A DNA stretch of 64,000 nucleotides from DATJKD01 sp963728295. Lineage in GTDB: Bacteria; Pseudomonadota; Gammaproteobacteria; Steroidobacterales; Steroidobacteraceae. The notes under the pieces were generated by a model. It saw only the letters and a program-made list of their open reading frames with translations. It was not told the DNA's origin and made no database searches. The DNA lies in contig CAVSKB010000006.1 in assembly GCA_963728295.1 (NCBI GenBank), positions 434,001 through 498,000 on the forward strand. The letters run 5' to 3'. Both the position numbers and the translations under genes were made by a program. Of this stretch, positions 18,479-26,837 are shown one piece after another; position 1 is the stretch's first letter, and the number at the start of each line of letters is the position of its first letter.

Positions 18479-19627
18479 GTGCGCGCGAGCGTCGACCGGA
18501 TGCTGACGACGCACGTCGGCAGCCTGCCGCGCTCGCAGGCCGTGACCGACGTGCTGTTCGCGCGCGAGCAGGGCACCGTCACGGATGCCACGGCGGCCGC
18601 CCGCACGATCCGCGACGCCGTGGCAGAGGTCGTGCGCCGGCAAGTGGAAACCGGCATCGATCTCGTCAGCGACGGCGAGATGAGCAAGATCAGCTACGCG
18701 ACCTACATCAAGGATCGCGTGACCGGCTTCGATGGGGACACGCCGCGCGAGCCGGGACAGGACCTCGTCGAGTTTCCGCGCCTGCTCAGGAAGCTCGCCG
18801 ACACCGGCGCCACGGCGAAATACCGGCGGCCGCGCTGCGTGGGCGAAGTACGCGTCAGGAGCCTCGATCCGGTCAAGGCGGACATCGCCAACCTGACTGC
18901 GGCTGCGGCCGCGGCCCGGCCGACCGAAGCGTTCATGAACGCCGCTTCTCCGGGCGTAATTGCGCTCTTCCAGCCCAACGACCACTACCCGACGCAGGAT
19001 GCCTATCTCGAGGCCGTCGCCGCAGCTATGCGCGCCGAGTACGAGGAGATCGTGTCGGCCGGAGTACTGCTGCAGATCGACGCGCCGGATCTCGCGATGG
19101 GCCGTCACACGATGTACCGCAACCGCAGCGTCGAGGAATTCCTGAGCCTCGCGGCGCTGCACATCGAGGTGCTCAACGAGGCGCTGCGCAATGTTCCCGC
19201 CGATCGGGTCCGGATGCACGTCTGCTGGGGCAACTACGAGGGCCCGCATCATCACGACGTGCCCATGGATCTGCTGTGGCCGGTCATTTCACGGGTGAAG
19301 GCGCAGGGGCTGCTGTTCGAGGGTGCCAATCCGCGCCACGCCCACGAGTGGACGGTGTTCAGGGAGCAGAGAGTCCCCGAGGACAAAGTGCTCATTCCCG
19401 GAGTAATCGGCTCCACTTCGAACTACATCGAGCATCCGGCGCTGGTCGCCGAGCGGATCTGCCGCTATGCCGACCTTGTCGGGCGCGAGCGCGTGATCGC
19501 CGGCAGCGATTGCGGTTTCAGCACGTTCGCCGGCTTCGGCCCGGTGGATCCCGATATCGCGTATCTGAAGCTGCGCTCGCTGGTCGAAGGCGCCGAGCTC
19601 GCCAGTCACCGCTTGTGGAGGAGCTGA
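18479..19627 (+). CDS. MetE-like methyltransferase, second copy in the operon
   Basis: An intact 382-residue MetE-superfamily protein. The N-terminus DRMLTTHVGSLPRSQAV is typical of the stand-alone, so-called epoxyalkane:CoM transferase/MetE-like group. GIDLVSDGEMSKISYATYI, LLQIDAPDLAMGRH, MHVCWGNYEG, LLFEGANPRHAHEW and AGSDCGFSTFAGFG supply the His, Cys, Glu and Cys expected to bind zinc. GTG 18479 is taken as the start because relatives carry a short segment before DR(M/I)LTTHVGS; ATG 18500 is possible. It is not a close copy of the protein at 14584, so two different methyl (or alkyl) transfer steps may occur. It ends the operon and converges on the BamA-like gene. Confidence 0.85.
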   Translation: MRASVDRMLTTHVGSLPRSQAVTDVLFAREQGTVTDATAAARTIRDAVAEVVRRQVETGIDLVSDGEMSKISYATYIKDRVTGFDGDTPREPGQDLVEFPRLLRKLADTGATAKYRRPRCVGEVRVRSLDPVKADIANLTAAAAAARPTEAFMNAASPGVIALFQPNDHYPTQDAYLEAVAAAMRAEYEEIVSAGVLLQIDAPDLAMGRHTMYRNRSVEEFLSLAALHIEVLNEALRNVPADRVRMHVCWGNYEGPHHHDVPMDLLWPVISRVKAQGLLFEGANPRHAHEWTVFREQRVPEDKVLIPGVIGSTSNYIEHPALVAERICRYADLVGRERVIAGSDCGFSTFAGFGPVDPDIAYLKLRSLVEGAELASHRLWRS

Positions 19628-19639
19628 GGCGGGCGGCCT

Positions 19640-21335
19640 TCAGAAGCGCGCCTTGGTCTCCACGAGCAGCTGAACTTCGTCGATGTCGTCGTCGCCGTCG
19701 AGCGGGAAGGCGAGATCGATGTGGATGACGTTGCCAAACGACGAGCGGCTCGACCCGAGCCGCAGACCGATACCGACGTCGCGCAGCCAGCCCGCGCTCT
19801 CGGCACCGGTGACATCGGTCCCCCAGGTCCGGCCGACATCAAAAAACGCAGCCGCACCCACGTAGAACAGGTGGAAGGGGTACCAGTCGGTGTAGTAGCG
19901 CTCCTCCACGGTGAGCAGCGCCCGCGACGTGCCGGCCTGGTAACGGAGCGGATAGCCGCGCAGCCCGTTGTCACCGCCCAGCAGCATTTGCCGTTCGGCG
20001 TCGAGATCCTTCGGCGAGCGCACCCGAGAGGTCGAGGTAGAACTTGCTGCGTTCGCTGGTCTGCCAGTAGTAGCGGCTTTCCGCTTCGATCACGCCGTTG
20101 ACGAGCGAACCGCTCTCGAGCCGCCCGGAAGCCGCGATCGTACCGAACAGCGTGTGCCCGGGCCGCAGGTCGTGGCCGTCGCGGGCCCAGGCTTGTGCGA
20201 TCCACGCATCGCGATCGGACCCGAGCGAATCGGAGGCATAGCCCAGCCGCGCGCCGGCACTGAAACCCAGCAACACGTCCTCGGTGCGGCGGATCTGGTC
20301 CTGGTTGCGTCGCTCCTCGTAGCGGTCCTCGACGATCTCGAACCCGAGCCACGGATAGAGGAGCTCCCGGTCCTCGGGCAGAGGACCGCCCGGATCGACA
20401 CCCGTCAGGAGCGCAAACTCGTCGCGGTCATAGCTGATGCCGGCGATGTAGCGGCGCACCCAGCGACCCGTCATTCCCTGCGAGACGCCGAACTGCAGCT
20501 CGTGGTTCTCCGAGCTGTGCTCGAACTCCCCGATCTCGTCGCCAAGCACGTAGCGCGGCTCGTTGAGCCGACCATCGAAGAGGCGCACGCCGCCAGCCCG
20601 GCGCGTGTCCAGCGAATAGAACGGCCTCTGCAGCGCCAGTGCTGCCGTTTCGCCGTCGCTGGCGTCCGCATACATCAACCCCAGGCGCGTGTGGCCGTCG
20701 CCGAAGTGCGGGTCGACAAAGTCGACCCGGATGGCTTCGCGATCGACGTCGTCGGCCCAGGCGATCCCCACCTCCTGCCCGGTGCCCAGCAGGTTTTTCT
20801 CCTCGATCTGCGCGCCGACGTCGTTCGTGCCCCCCGCACGGCTGTAGCTGAGGCCGGGATTCAGCGTCCACACGTCGCGTGTGCGCACGACGAGATCGAC
20901 CACCCCGTCGTGGTACGCGACCGGCTCGATCTCCGCGCTGTACAGGTAGCCGTTGGCGCGCAGCAGGCGCTCGGTCTCATCGATCACCCGCGCGCGATAC
21001 GGCTCGCCGGGTTTGAAGAGAAGCTGGTCGCGGATCGTTTCCTCGCGAGTCTCGATGTGGAGCTTGTTGGCCGTGCGGTACAGCCATGCACGCTCGCCCG
21101 GGATACTGGTATCGAAGATGTCCCCAACGGCGATCCGGATCTCGCCGATCACCGCGCCTTCGGCCTCGAGCGCTTCCGGCGCCGGAAGCGGCTCGCCCGG
21201 ACCGGGCGGCTGCTGCGAGATCGCGTCGGCCTCGGATTGCGCGGCGAGCGCGAGCGGCACGAGCGTCAGGACGGCTGACGCCATGGCGCCAAACAGCCAC
21301 CGATGCCGACGTCCGGCCCCTGCCCGATATCCCAT
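19640..21335 (-). CDS. BamA/TamA-like outer-membrane protein (POTRA plus surface-antigen barrel), one frame change
   Basis: About 565 residues. It has an N-terminal signal peptide (LTLVPLALAAQ), one or two POTRA-like repeats (GEPYRARVIDETERLLRANGY with LVVRTRDVW), then a 16-strand-type barrel of the bacterial surface antigen family. GGDNGLRGYPLRYQAG is the conserved barrel motif of the Omp85 superfamily, and the protein ends in Phe (LLVETKARF). The frame changes near 20020. It is shorter than BamA (about 800) because it has fewer POTRA domains. Omp85 proteins insert or translocate proteins at the outer membrane, but this lone gene has no partner nearby. Confidence 0.82.
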
Positions 21336-21424
21336 GAAGGCAGGATAACCAAGCCTTGCCCCGGACCAATGTCACAGGTCGCAAATCCTACGACGTCACA
21401 CGCTCTTGTCCTACGAAACAACGG

Positions 21425-22400
21425 TCAGGGCAGCAGAACGGTGGATCCCACGGTCTGCCGCGCCTCCAGATCCCGGTGCGCCTGCGCGGCATCCTGCAGC
21501 GCGTAGTTCCGGCCGATCTCGATGCGGATCGTCCCGCGGCCGATCAGATCGAAGAGCTCGCGCGCCGAGGATTCGAGCTCGGCGCGTCGCCGGATGTAAT
21601 CGAACAGCGTCGGGCGGGTGAGATACAGGGAACCGCGCCGTGACAGCTCGAGCGGCGCGAACGGCGGGACGGGTCCGGAGGAATTCCCGAAGCTCACCAT
21701 CAAGCCACGGGGCCGCAGACAATCGAGCGATGCGTTCCAGGTATCGCGCCCGACGGAGTCGTAGACAACGTGCGCGCCCGCGCCCCCCGACAGCTCGCGG
21801 ACGCGCGGGGCGAGCTCGTCCGGGCCGAGCACCAGCACGCGCTCGCATCCGTATTCGCGGACGACCGCCGCCTTGGCCTCGCTGCCGACGACGGCGATGA
21901 CGATCGCGCCGAGGCTCAAGGCCCATTGCACCGCGATGAGGCCGACGCCGCCCGGCCGCCGCGTGGATCACGATCACCTGCCCGCGCCGGACCCGCCACA
22001 CGCGCCGCAGCAGGGTCTGTGCGGTCATGCCCTTGAGCATCGCCGCGGCGGCGAGGCGATCGCCGACGCCCTCCGGAAGGCGCACCAGCCGCTCGGCGGG
22101 CATCACGCGCTTCTGCACATAGGCACCGGGCTTCCCGTAGGCGTAGGCGACACGATCGCCGGGTGCGAGACTGCGCACGCCGCGACCGACCTCCTCCACG
22201 ACGCCCGCCGCCTCGCGTCCGGGCACCACGGGCAGCGCGCCCTTGTAGAGCCCGGTGCGCTCGTACACATCGATGAAATTGAGGCCGATCGCGGTGTGGC
22301 GGATCAGTACTTCGCCGCGGCCGGGGTCGCCGGGCGGAACCTCCTCCCAGCGAAGGACCTCGGGCCCGCCATATCCGTGGATGCGGATGCCGTGCGACAT
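21425..22400 (-). CDS. qor: NADPH:quinone oxidoreductase (zeta-crystallin type), one frame change
   Basis: About 325 residues of the medium-chain dehydrogenase superfamily, quinone reductase branch, which lacks zinc. The N-terminal part (MSHGIRIHGYGGPEVLRWEE, GLNFIDVYERTGLY, PGREAAGVVEEVG) precedes the cofactor region ending VIVIHAAAG. The frame changes near 21950 within the glycine-rich nucleotide loop, and the rest (MQWALSLGAIVIAVVGSEAK, LRPRGLMVSFGNSSGPVPPF) continues to the stop at 21425. It starts one base into the ferredoxin gene's stop (TGATG), so the two are translationally coupled. It probably reduces quinones with NADPH. Confidence 0.9.
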
Positions 22401-22762
22401 CAGGAGCCGGCGGTGAGCGGCGCATCCGCGATCAGCAGATCCGTCACAGGCTTACCACCGATCAAATGCTCGACGATGATGCGTTCCAGGTTCGCGGGCG
22501 TGCAGTCGCGATACCAGGTGCCTTCCGGGTAGATCACCATGATCGGTCCGCCCGTGCAGACGCGCAGGCAGTCGGCCTTGGTGCGCAAAAGGCCTCCGAT
22601 CAGCCCCTGCGCGCGCAGCTCGCGCAGTCGCGTCTTCAGGTATTCCCAGCTCGCGAGCTGGTTCTCGGTCGGCGCGCACTTGCCGCCGACGCACAGGAAC
22701 ACGTGGCGCGTGTTGCGTCCCAGCTCGAGCTTCGCGACTGCGGCGGTAAGGGCTTCGTCCAC
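22400..22762 (-). CDS. Thioredoxin-like [2Fe-2S] ferredoxin
   Basis: A 120-residue thioredoxin-fold ferredoxin of the family that includes the Aquifex Fd4 and the NuoE-type domain. Cysteines are at FLCVGGKCAPTENQ and in RTKADCLRVCTGG, giving the four-ligand pattern. GPIMVIYPEGTWYRDCT is the conserved C-terminal stretch. It is 49 bases after the P-II gene on the same strand and coupled to the qor gene, so glnK-fdx-qor could be one transcript. Electron partners are unknown. If co-transcribed from the sigma-54 promoter at 23211, its expression would follow nitrogen status. Confidence 0.85.
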   Translation of the reverse strand: MDEALTAAVAKLELGRNTRHVFLCVGGKCAPTENQLASWEYLKTRLRELRAQGLIGGLLRTKADCLRVCTGGPIMVIYPEGTWYRDCTPANLERIIVEHLIGGKPVTDLLIADAPLTAGS

Positions 22763-22811
22763 GCGGGCGATTCTGCCACGCGCGGGTGCGGTTCGACGTT
22801 ACGCCGTGGCG

Positions 22812-23150
22812 TCAGAGCGCCTGGTCGTCGGCCTCGCCGGTGCGGATCCGGATCGCGCGCTCCAGATCGGAGATGAAGATCTTGCCGTCGCCGACCTTGC
22901 CGGTGCGTGCGGCCCCGACGATGGCCTCGACCACCTGGTCGACCAGGCCATCCTGGACCGCGACCTCGATGCGCGTCTTTGGCACGAAGTCCACGACGTA
23001 CTCCGCCCCGCGATAGAGTTCCGTGTGGCCGCGTTGCCGGCCGAAGCCCTTTACCTCGGTAACCGTCATGCCGGACACGCCGATCTCCGACAGGGCGGCG
23101 CGGACGTCGTCCAGCTTGAAGGGCTTGATGATTGCGCTGATCAGCTTCAT
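22812..23150 (-). CDS. glnK: Nitrogen regulatory protein P-II
   Basis: An exact 112-residue P-II protein. It begins MKLISAIIKPFKLDDVRAAL, has the T-loop GHTELYRGAEY with Tyr51 (the uridylylation site), and ends DLERAIRIRTGEADDQAL with the ATP-binding pocket GKVGDGKIFI. P-II trimers sense ATP/ADP and 2-oxoglutarate and control ammonium transport, glutamine synthetase and NtrB. The promoter region carries a sigma-54 element and NtrC-like sites (separate entries), as for glnK genes. The symbol is tentative, because no amtB neighbour is present and glnB cannot be excluded. Confidence 0.93.
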   Translation of the reverse strand: MKLISAIIKPFKLDDVRAALSEIGVSGMTVTEVKGFGRQRGHTELYRGAEYVVDFVPKTRIEVAVQDGLVDQVVEAIVGAARTGKVGDGKIFISDLERAIRIRTGEADDQAL

Positions 23151-23210
23151 GGGGCTCTGGCTCCTAGAGTGCTCTGCCCGCCTCGGCCGGCCGGGACGCC
23201 GAAGTCGATA

Positions 23211-23226
23211 TGCAGAAACCGTGCCG
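23211..23226 (-). promoter_or_regulatory. Sigma-54 (-24/-12) promoter of the P-II gene
   Basis: On the minus strand CGGCACGGTTTCTGCA matches 14 of 16 positions of TGGCACG-N4-TTGCA, with the GG and GC exactly 12 bases apart. The predicted start of transcription, near 23200, leaves a leader of about 50 bases to ATG 23150. Confidence 0.72.
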
Positions 23227-23266
23227 GGTCGTTTGCATGGCTTGTTCCCCGGATTGTCGACTCCCC

Positions 23267-23314
23267 CGCACCAGCCTGGGGCGTGCGGCGGTCTCCGTGC
23301 CCGTCGCTGGTGCG
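23267..23314 (-). promoter_or_regulatory. Two NtrC-like enhancer sites upstream of the P-II promoter
   Basis: Sites at 23267-23283 (GCACCA-GCC-TGGGGC core) and 23298-23314 (TGC...TGGTGC core) match 14 and 13 of 17 positions of TGCACCA-N3-TGGTGCA. Their centres are 31 bases apart, about three helical turns, and lie roughly 75 and 105 bases upstream of the predicted transcript start. Enhancer position and number resemble known glnK and glnA promoters. Confidence 0.5.
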
Positions 23315-23325
23315 CCGAACCCCTC

Positions 23326-23466
23326 TCATTCGAGCCAGGGCACCGCGACCGTCGCCACCAGCCCGACCACGACCACGGCAAGGATATCCACCAGCAGGCC
23401 GGCCCGCATCATGTCGCGCCACCCGACCCGCCCCGACCCGTACACGATCGCGTTGGGCGCCCGACC
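23326..23466 (-). pseudogene. 3' remnant of an SLC13/DASS anion permease
   Basis: Only the last 45-47 codons are recognisable: APNAIVYGSGRVGWRDMMRAG followed by the terminal hydrophobic helix LLVDILAVVVVGLVATVAVP and a stop at 23326-23328. This is the usual end of sodium/dicarboxylate-sulfate symporters (about 430-480 residues). An in-frame stop at 23467-23469 and loss of the rest of the gene show it is a relic. It lies within the upstream region of the P-II gene, between the NtrC sites and the SDR gene. Confidence 0.7.
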
Positions 23467-23551
23467 TCAGCGAGGGCAAGGGCTGCGCAAGCCACCCAAC
23501 ACGCGGCATGATGCCACAGGGCCCGTGCGGGCCAGGCTGGGAGCCAGAACC

Positions 23552-24421
23552 ATGTCCCTGCGCAACCGGACGCTTTTCATCACTGGAGCAAGCCGCGGCA
23601 TCGGCCTTGCAATCGCGCTGCGCGCCGCCCGCGACGGGGCGAACGTGATCGTGGCCGCCAAGACCGTGGAACCCCACCCCAAGCTTCCCGGCACGATCCA
23701 TACCGCGGCGCGCGCAATCGAGGAGGCTGGAGGCCGGGCGCTGCCTGTCGTCGTCGACGTACGCGAGGAAGCCGAAGTCGCCGCCGCGGTCGAGAAGGCG
23801 GTCGCCACCTTCGGTGGGATCGACATCCTGGTCAACAACGCGAGCGCGATCAGCCTGACCGGCACGCTTGCGACGCCGATGCGGATCTACGACCGCATGA
23901 TGACCGTCAACACGCGCGGCACCTTTCTCTGCAGCCAGGCCTGCCTGCCGCATCTCAAGCGCGCTGAGAACCCGCATGTTCTCAACCTCTCGCCGCCACT
24001 CAACATGGACGCGCGCTGGTTCGCGCCGCACGTCGCGTACACCATGGCGAAGTACGGCATGAGCATGTGCGTACTGGGCATGGCGCGCGAGTTCGCGCCC
24101 GACGGCATCGCGGTGAACGCGCTGTGGCCGCGCACGGCCATCGCGACCGCCGCCATCGAGTTCGCCGTCGGCAACGAGGCGATGCTCAAGTTCTGCCGCA
24201 AGCCGGAAATCGTCGCGGATGCGGCGTATGTGGTCCTGAGCGGACGAAGCCGTGACCGCACGGGCCAGTTCCTGATCGACGACGAGGTCTTAGCCGCCGC
24301 CGGCGTCAGCGACTTCGATGGCTACCAGGTCGAACCCGGCGCACCGCTTGCGCTCGACTTCTTCCTCGACGACCAGGGGCCATATATAAAGCGCGTAGTC
24401 TCACTACAACAACCGCTGTAA
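23552..24421 (+). CDS. Short-chain dehydrogenase/reductase, HSDL2-like
   Basis: A 289-residue SDR. LFITGASRGIGLAIALRAAR is the cofactor Gly-motif, NNASAIS the NNAG-type motif, NLSPPLNM holds the catalytic Ser, and YTMAK the Tyr and Lys. The insert KTVEPHPKLPGTIHTAA after the second strand, and GMSMCVLGMAREF, are characteristic of the HSDL2-like (hydroxysteroid dehydrogenase-like 2) group. The acidic or basic residue after the Gly-motif (VIVAAKT) favours NADP(H), which is an inference. ATG 23552 is preceded by GGGAG. The substrate is unknown; fatty or steroid alcohols are possible. It is transcribed away from the SLC13 remnant. Confidence 0.85.
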   Translation: MSLRNRTLFITGASRGIGLAIALRAARDGANVIVAAKTVEPHPKLPGTIHTAARAIEEAGGRALPVVVDVREEAEVAAAVEKAVATFGGIDILVNNASAISLTGTLATPMRIYDRMMTVNTRGTFLCSQACLPHLKRAENPHVLNLSPPLNMDARWFAPHVAYTMAKYGMSMCVLGMAREFAPDGIAVNALWPRTAIATAAIEFAVGNEAMLKFCRKPEIVADAAYVVLSGRSRDRTGQFLIDDEVLAAAGVSDFDGYQVEPGAPLALDFFLDDQGPYIKRVVSLQQPL

Positions 24422-24485
24422 AACAATACCTTAGCGTCCAGGCAAGTTATTCGTAAGCAACGGCGCCGGCGTAACCCGTCGCGCG

Positions 24486-25293
24486 TCACGCCTGCCGGAC
24501 GATCTGGCTCGGCGTCGGGGCGGGCCAGCCGGCTTCGCGGCAGACGCGCACGATGGCCTCATTGGTGTCGAAGTACACCTGCCAGTAGTGGTCGGTGTGC
24601 GTGTACGGCCGCACCGCGATGACCGGGCCCAGGACGGTCATGTCGAGCAGGCTGACCTGCGGCGCCGGCGTGGTCGCGACGTTCGGAATCGTCGCCATCG
24701 CGGCGCGCAGCCGCGCGATGGCGTCGCTCGGGTCGACCGAACCGTCGAGCTGCGCCGTGCGATCCACGCGCCGCACCGGCAGCGCCGAGAAGTTCTGGAT
24801 CGTGTCGGCGAAAATCTTGCCGTTGCCGACGACCGTCAACACGTTGTCCGGCGTGACGATCGTCGTCCCAAAGAGTCCGAGCTCCTGCACCGTCCCGGTG
24901 ACACCGCCGACGCTGACGGCATCGCCCACTTTGAACGGGCGCAGGACCAGCATGAACGCACCGGCGGCGAAATTGCCGAGCATGCCGCTCCAGGCCGCGC
25001 CGATCGCCAGGCCCGGCGCCCGCGAGCAGCGCCGCGAACGACGTGGTCTCGACGCCGAAGTAGCCGAGTATGCCGAGGACCAGCGCGATGTTGAGGGTGA
25101 CCGTGACGATCGAGCCCAGGTATTTCGTCAACGTCGGGTCGACGTGGTTGCGGCCCATTGCCGCACGGATCAGCGCAGTGACGCGGTTGATCAGCCAGCG
25201 GCCGACGAACCAGAACGCAAGTGCAGCCAGGATCTTGATGCCGAGGTCGATCGCCGTCGTGCTCAGGAATACCTTGATGGCCTGTGTGTCCAT
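24486..25293 (-). CDS. mscS: Small-conductance mechanosensitive channel, one frame change
   Basis: About 269 residues. The N-terminal transmembrane part (IDLGIKILAALAFWFVGRWL, LGSIVTVTLNIALVLGILGY) is followed by the pore helix region FGVETTSFAALLAGAG. The frame changes near 25015, then continues with MLGNFAAGAFMLVLRPFKVGDAVSVGG and the beta-domain NVLTVVGNGKIFADTIQNFS. This is the standard MscS fold with TM3 (Gly/Ala-rich) as the pore lining. It opens under membrane tension to release solutes on hypo-osmotic shock. ATG 25293 is the start. It is divergent from the flavoprotein gene, with 209 bases between them. Confidence 0.9.
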
Positions 25294-25502
25294 GTCGCCC
25301 ACCTCCCGTTTGTAGCCAATCCAGCGGATGTCCGCCGCTGCGCGGGCACCATCTTCGCCGCGTTGAGGGCGTCCTTCGGTTTGAATGTGCTGTGCGGCCA
25401 GTACATAGTAGGTAGGCGTACGCGCGAAGCAAAGGGCGGTCCCGTGCATATGAAGCGTGTGGTGAAGCAGCCGGGTTCCGGCCACGGTTGAGCAGCAAGG
25501 CA

Positions 25503-26711
25503 ATGACGGGCACCATCGTGGTGGTTGGCGCAAGCCACGCCGCCGTTCAGGCGATCGACACCCTGCATCGCGAAGGCCATGGCGGCCAGGTCATCCTGAT
25601 CGGCGACGAGAGCGAACCGCCGTACAACCGGCCGCCACTGTCGAAGAAGTACTTCACAGGCGAGCTCGCGCGCGAGCGGCTGCAGCTCCGGAGCGCACAG
25701 TTCTACGAGCAGGGCGGCGTCACGATGCGCCTCGGAGTGCGCGTGACGGCGATCGATCGCGCGGCGCAGCGGCTTCGGCTCTCCGACGGCGGCGAGCTCG
25801 CCTGGGAAAAGCTGCTCCTTTGCGTGGGCAGCCGGGCGCGGCGGCTCGACGTTCCCGGCGCGGATCTGCAGGGCATCCACTACCTGCGCACCATGGCCGA
25901 CGTCGATGCGATACGCGCGGACCTTGCGAGCGCGCGCAGGCTGGTGGTCATCGGCGCGGGATACATTGGTCTCGAGGCGGCGGCCTCGGCCCGTCATCTC
26001 GGGCTCGAAGTCACCGTGCTCGAAGCCGCGGACCGGCCGATGCAGCGCGTCGTCTGTCCGGCGCTCTCCGAGTTCTACCGCGCGCGGCACGAGCGCGAAG
26101 GTGTGCGGATCCACTGCAACGTCGCGGTGAGCGGGTTTACCGGGGACGGCCGGGTGCAGGGCGTCCTGTGCGGCGCGCAGGAATTCCCGGCGGACGTGGT
26201 GATTACGGGCGTGGGGATCGCGCCGGATGTGACGCTCGCCGCGGCAGCCGGGCTCAAGTGCGACAACGGGATCTGGGTCGACGAGTCCTGCCGCACGTCC
26301 GATCCGAACGTCTACGCGGCGGGCGACTGCACCAACCATCCGAGCGTCCACTACGGTCGGCGGATCCGGCTCGAATCCGTGGACAACGCTGTCGAGCAGG
26401 GCCGCGTCGCGGCGTCGGCGATCTGTGGCAAGGACGTGCGGCACGACCACGTGCCCTGGTTCTGGTCGGACCAGTACGATGTCAAGCTGCAGATCGCGGG
26501 TCTCTCGCAGGGTCACGACCGGACCGTCGTTCGCGGCGAGCCGGGCAGCGGGCATTTCGCCATTTACTACCTGTCGCAGGGCGAGCTGATCGCGGTCGAC
26601 GCTGTCAACAGCCCGAAGGACTTCATGAGCGGGCGCCGCTGGATCGCGGAACGACGGCACCCGGACGCGGCGAAGCTCGCGGACCCCGGTGTCGATCTGA
26701 AGAGCTTCTAG
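25503..26711 (+). CDS. FAD-dependent oxidoreductase (ferredoxin reductase family)
   Basis: A 402-residue flavoprotein of the rhodocoxin/putidaredoxin reductase type. TIVVVGASHAAVQAI is the FAD dinucleotide fold, EPPYNRPPLSKKYF the conserved active-site segment, VVIGAGYIGLEAAASARHLG the NAD(P) fold, and VYAAGDCTNHP the second FAD contact. The C-terminal domain contains WFWSDQYDVKLQIAGL, diagnostic of ferredoxin reductases of monooxygenase or dioxygenase systems. ATG 25503 is taken over a TTG 15 bases upstream. No ferredoxin or P450 gene is adjacent, so the electron acceptor is unknown; the ferredoxin at 22400 is a possible but unproved partner. Confidence 0.88.
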   Translation: MTGTIVVVGASHAAVQAIDTLHREGHGGQVILIGDESEPPYNRPPLSKKYFTGELARERLQLRSAQFYEQGGVTMRLGVRVTAIDRAAQRLRLSDGGELAWEKLLLCVGSRARRLDVPGADLQGIHYLRTMADVDAIRADLASARRLVVIGAGYIGLEAAASARHLGLEVTVLEAADRPMQRVVCPALSEFYRARHEREGVRIHCNVAVSGFTGDGRVQGVLCGAQEFPADVVITGVGIAPDVTLAAAAGLKCDNGIWVDESCRTSDPNVYAAGDCTNHPSVHYGRRIRLESVDNAVEQGRVAASAICGKDVRHDHVPWFWSDQYDVKLQIAGLSQGHDRTVVRGEPGSGHFAIYYLSQGELIAVDAVNSPKDFMSGRRWIAERRHPDAAKLADPGVDLKSF

Positions 26712-26837
26712 ATTGGAGATGCCCCGTTCGCGATTGCGAGATGAGGCATGCGCCGCCGCCATGGCTTGCCCCGCATCTGTCGGCCGCTATACTCCCGAAA
26801 ACGTTTTTGCACTGCGAAAAACCGAGACGGGGATTCG

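Noticed and set aside
14584..19627. Both MetE-like genes as methionine synthases of core metabolism
   Set aside because: They are only about 345-380 residues (MetE is about 750), sit in a catabolic operon with a TonB receptor, and lack the MetE N-terminal half.
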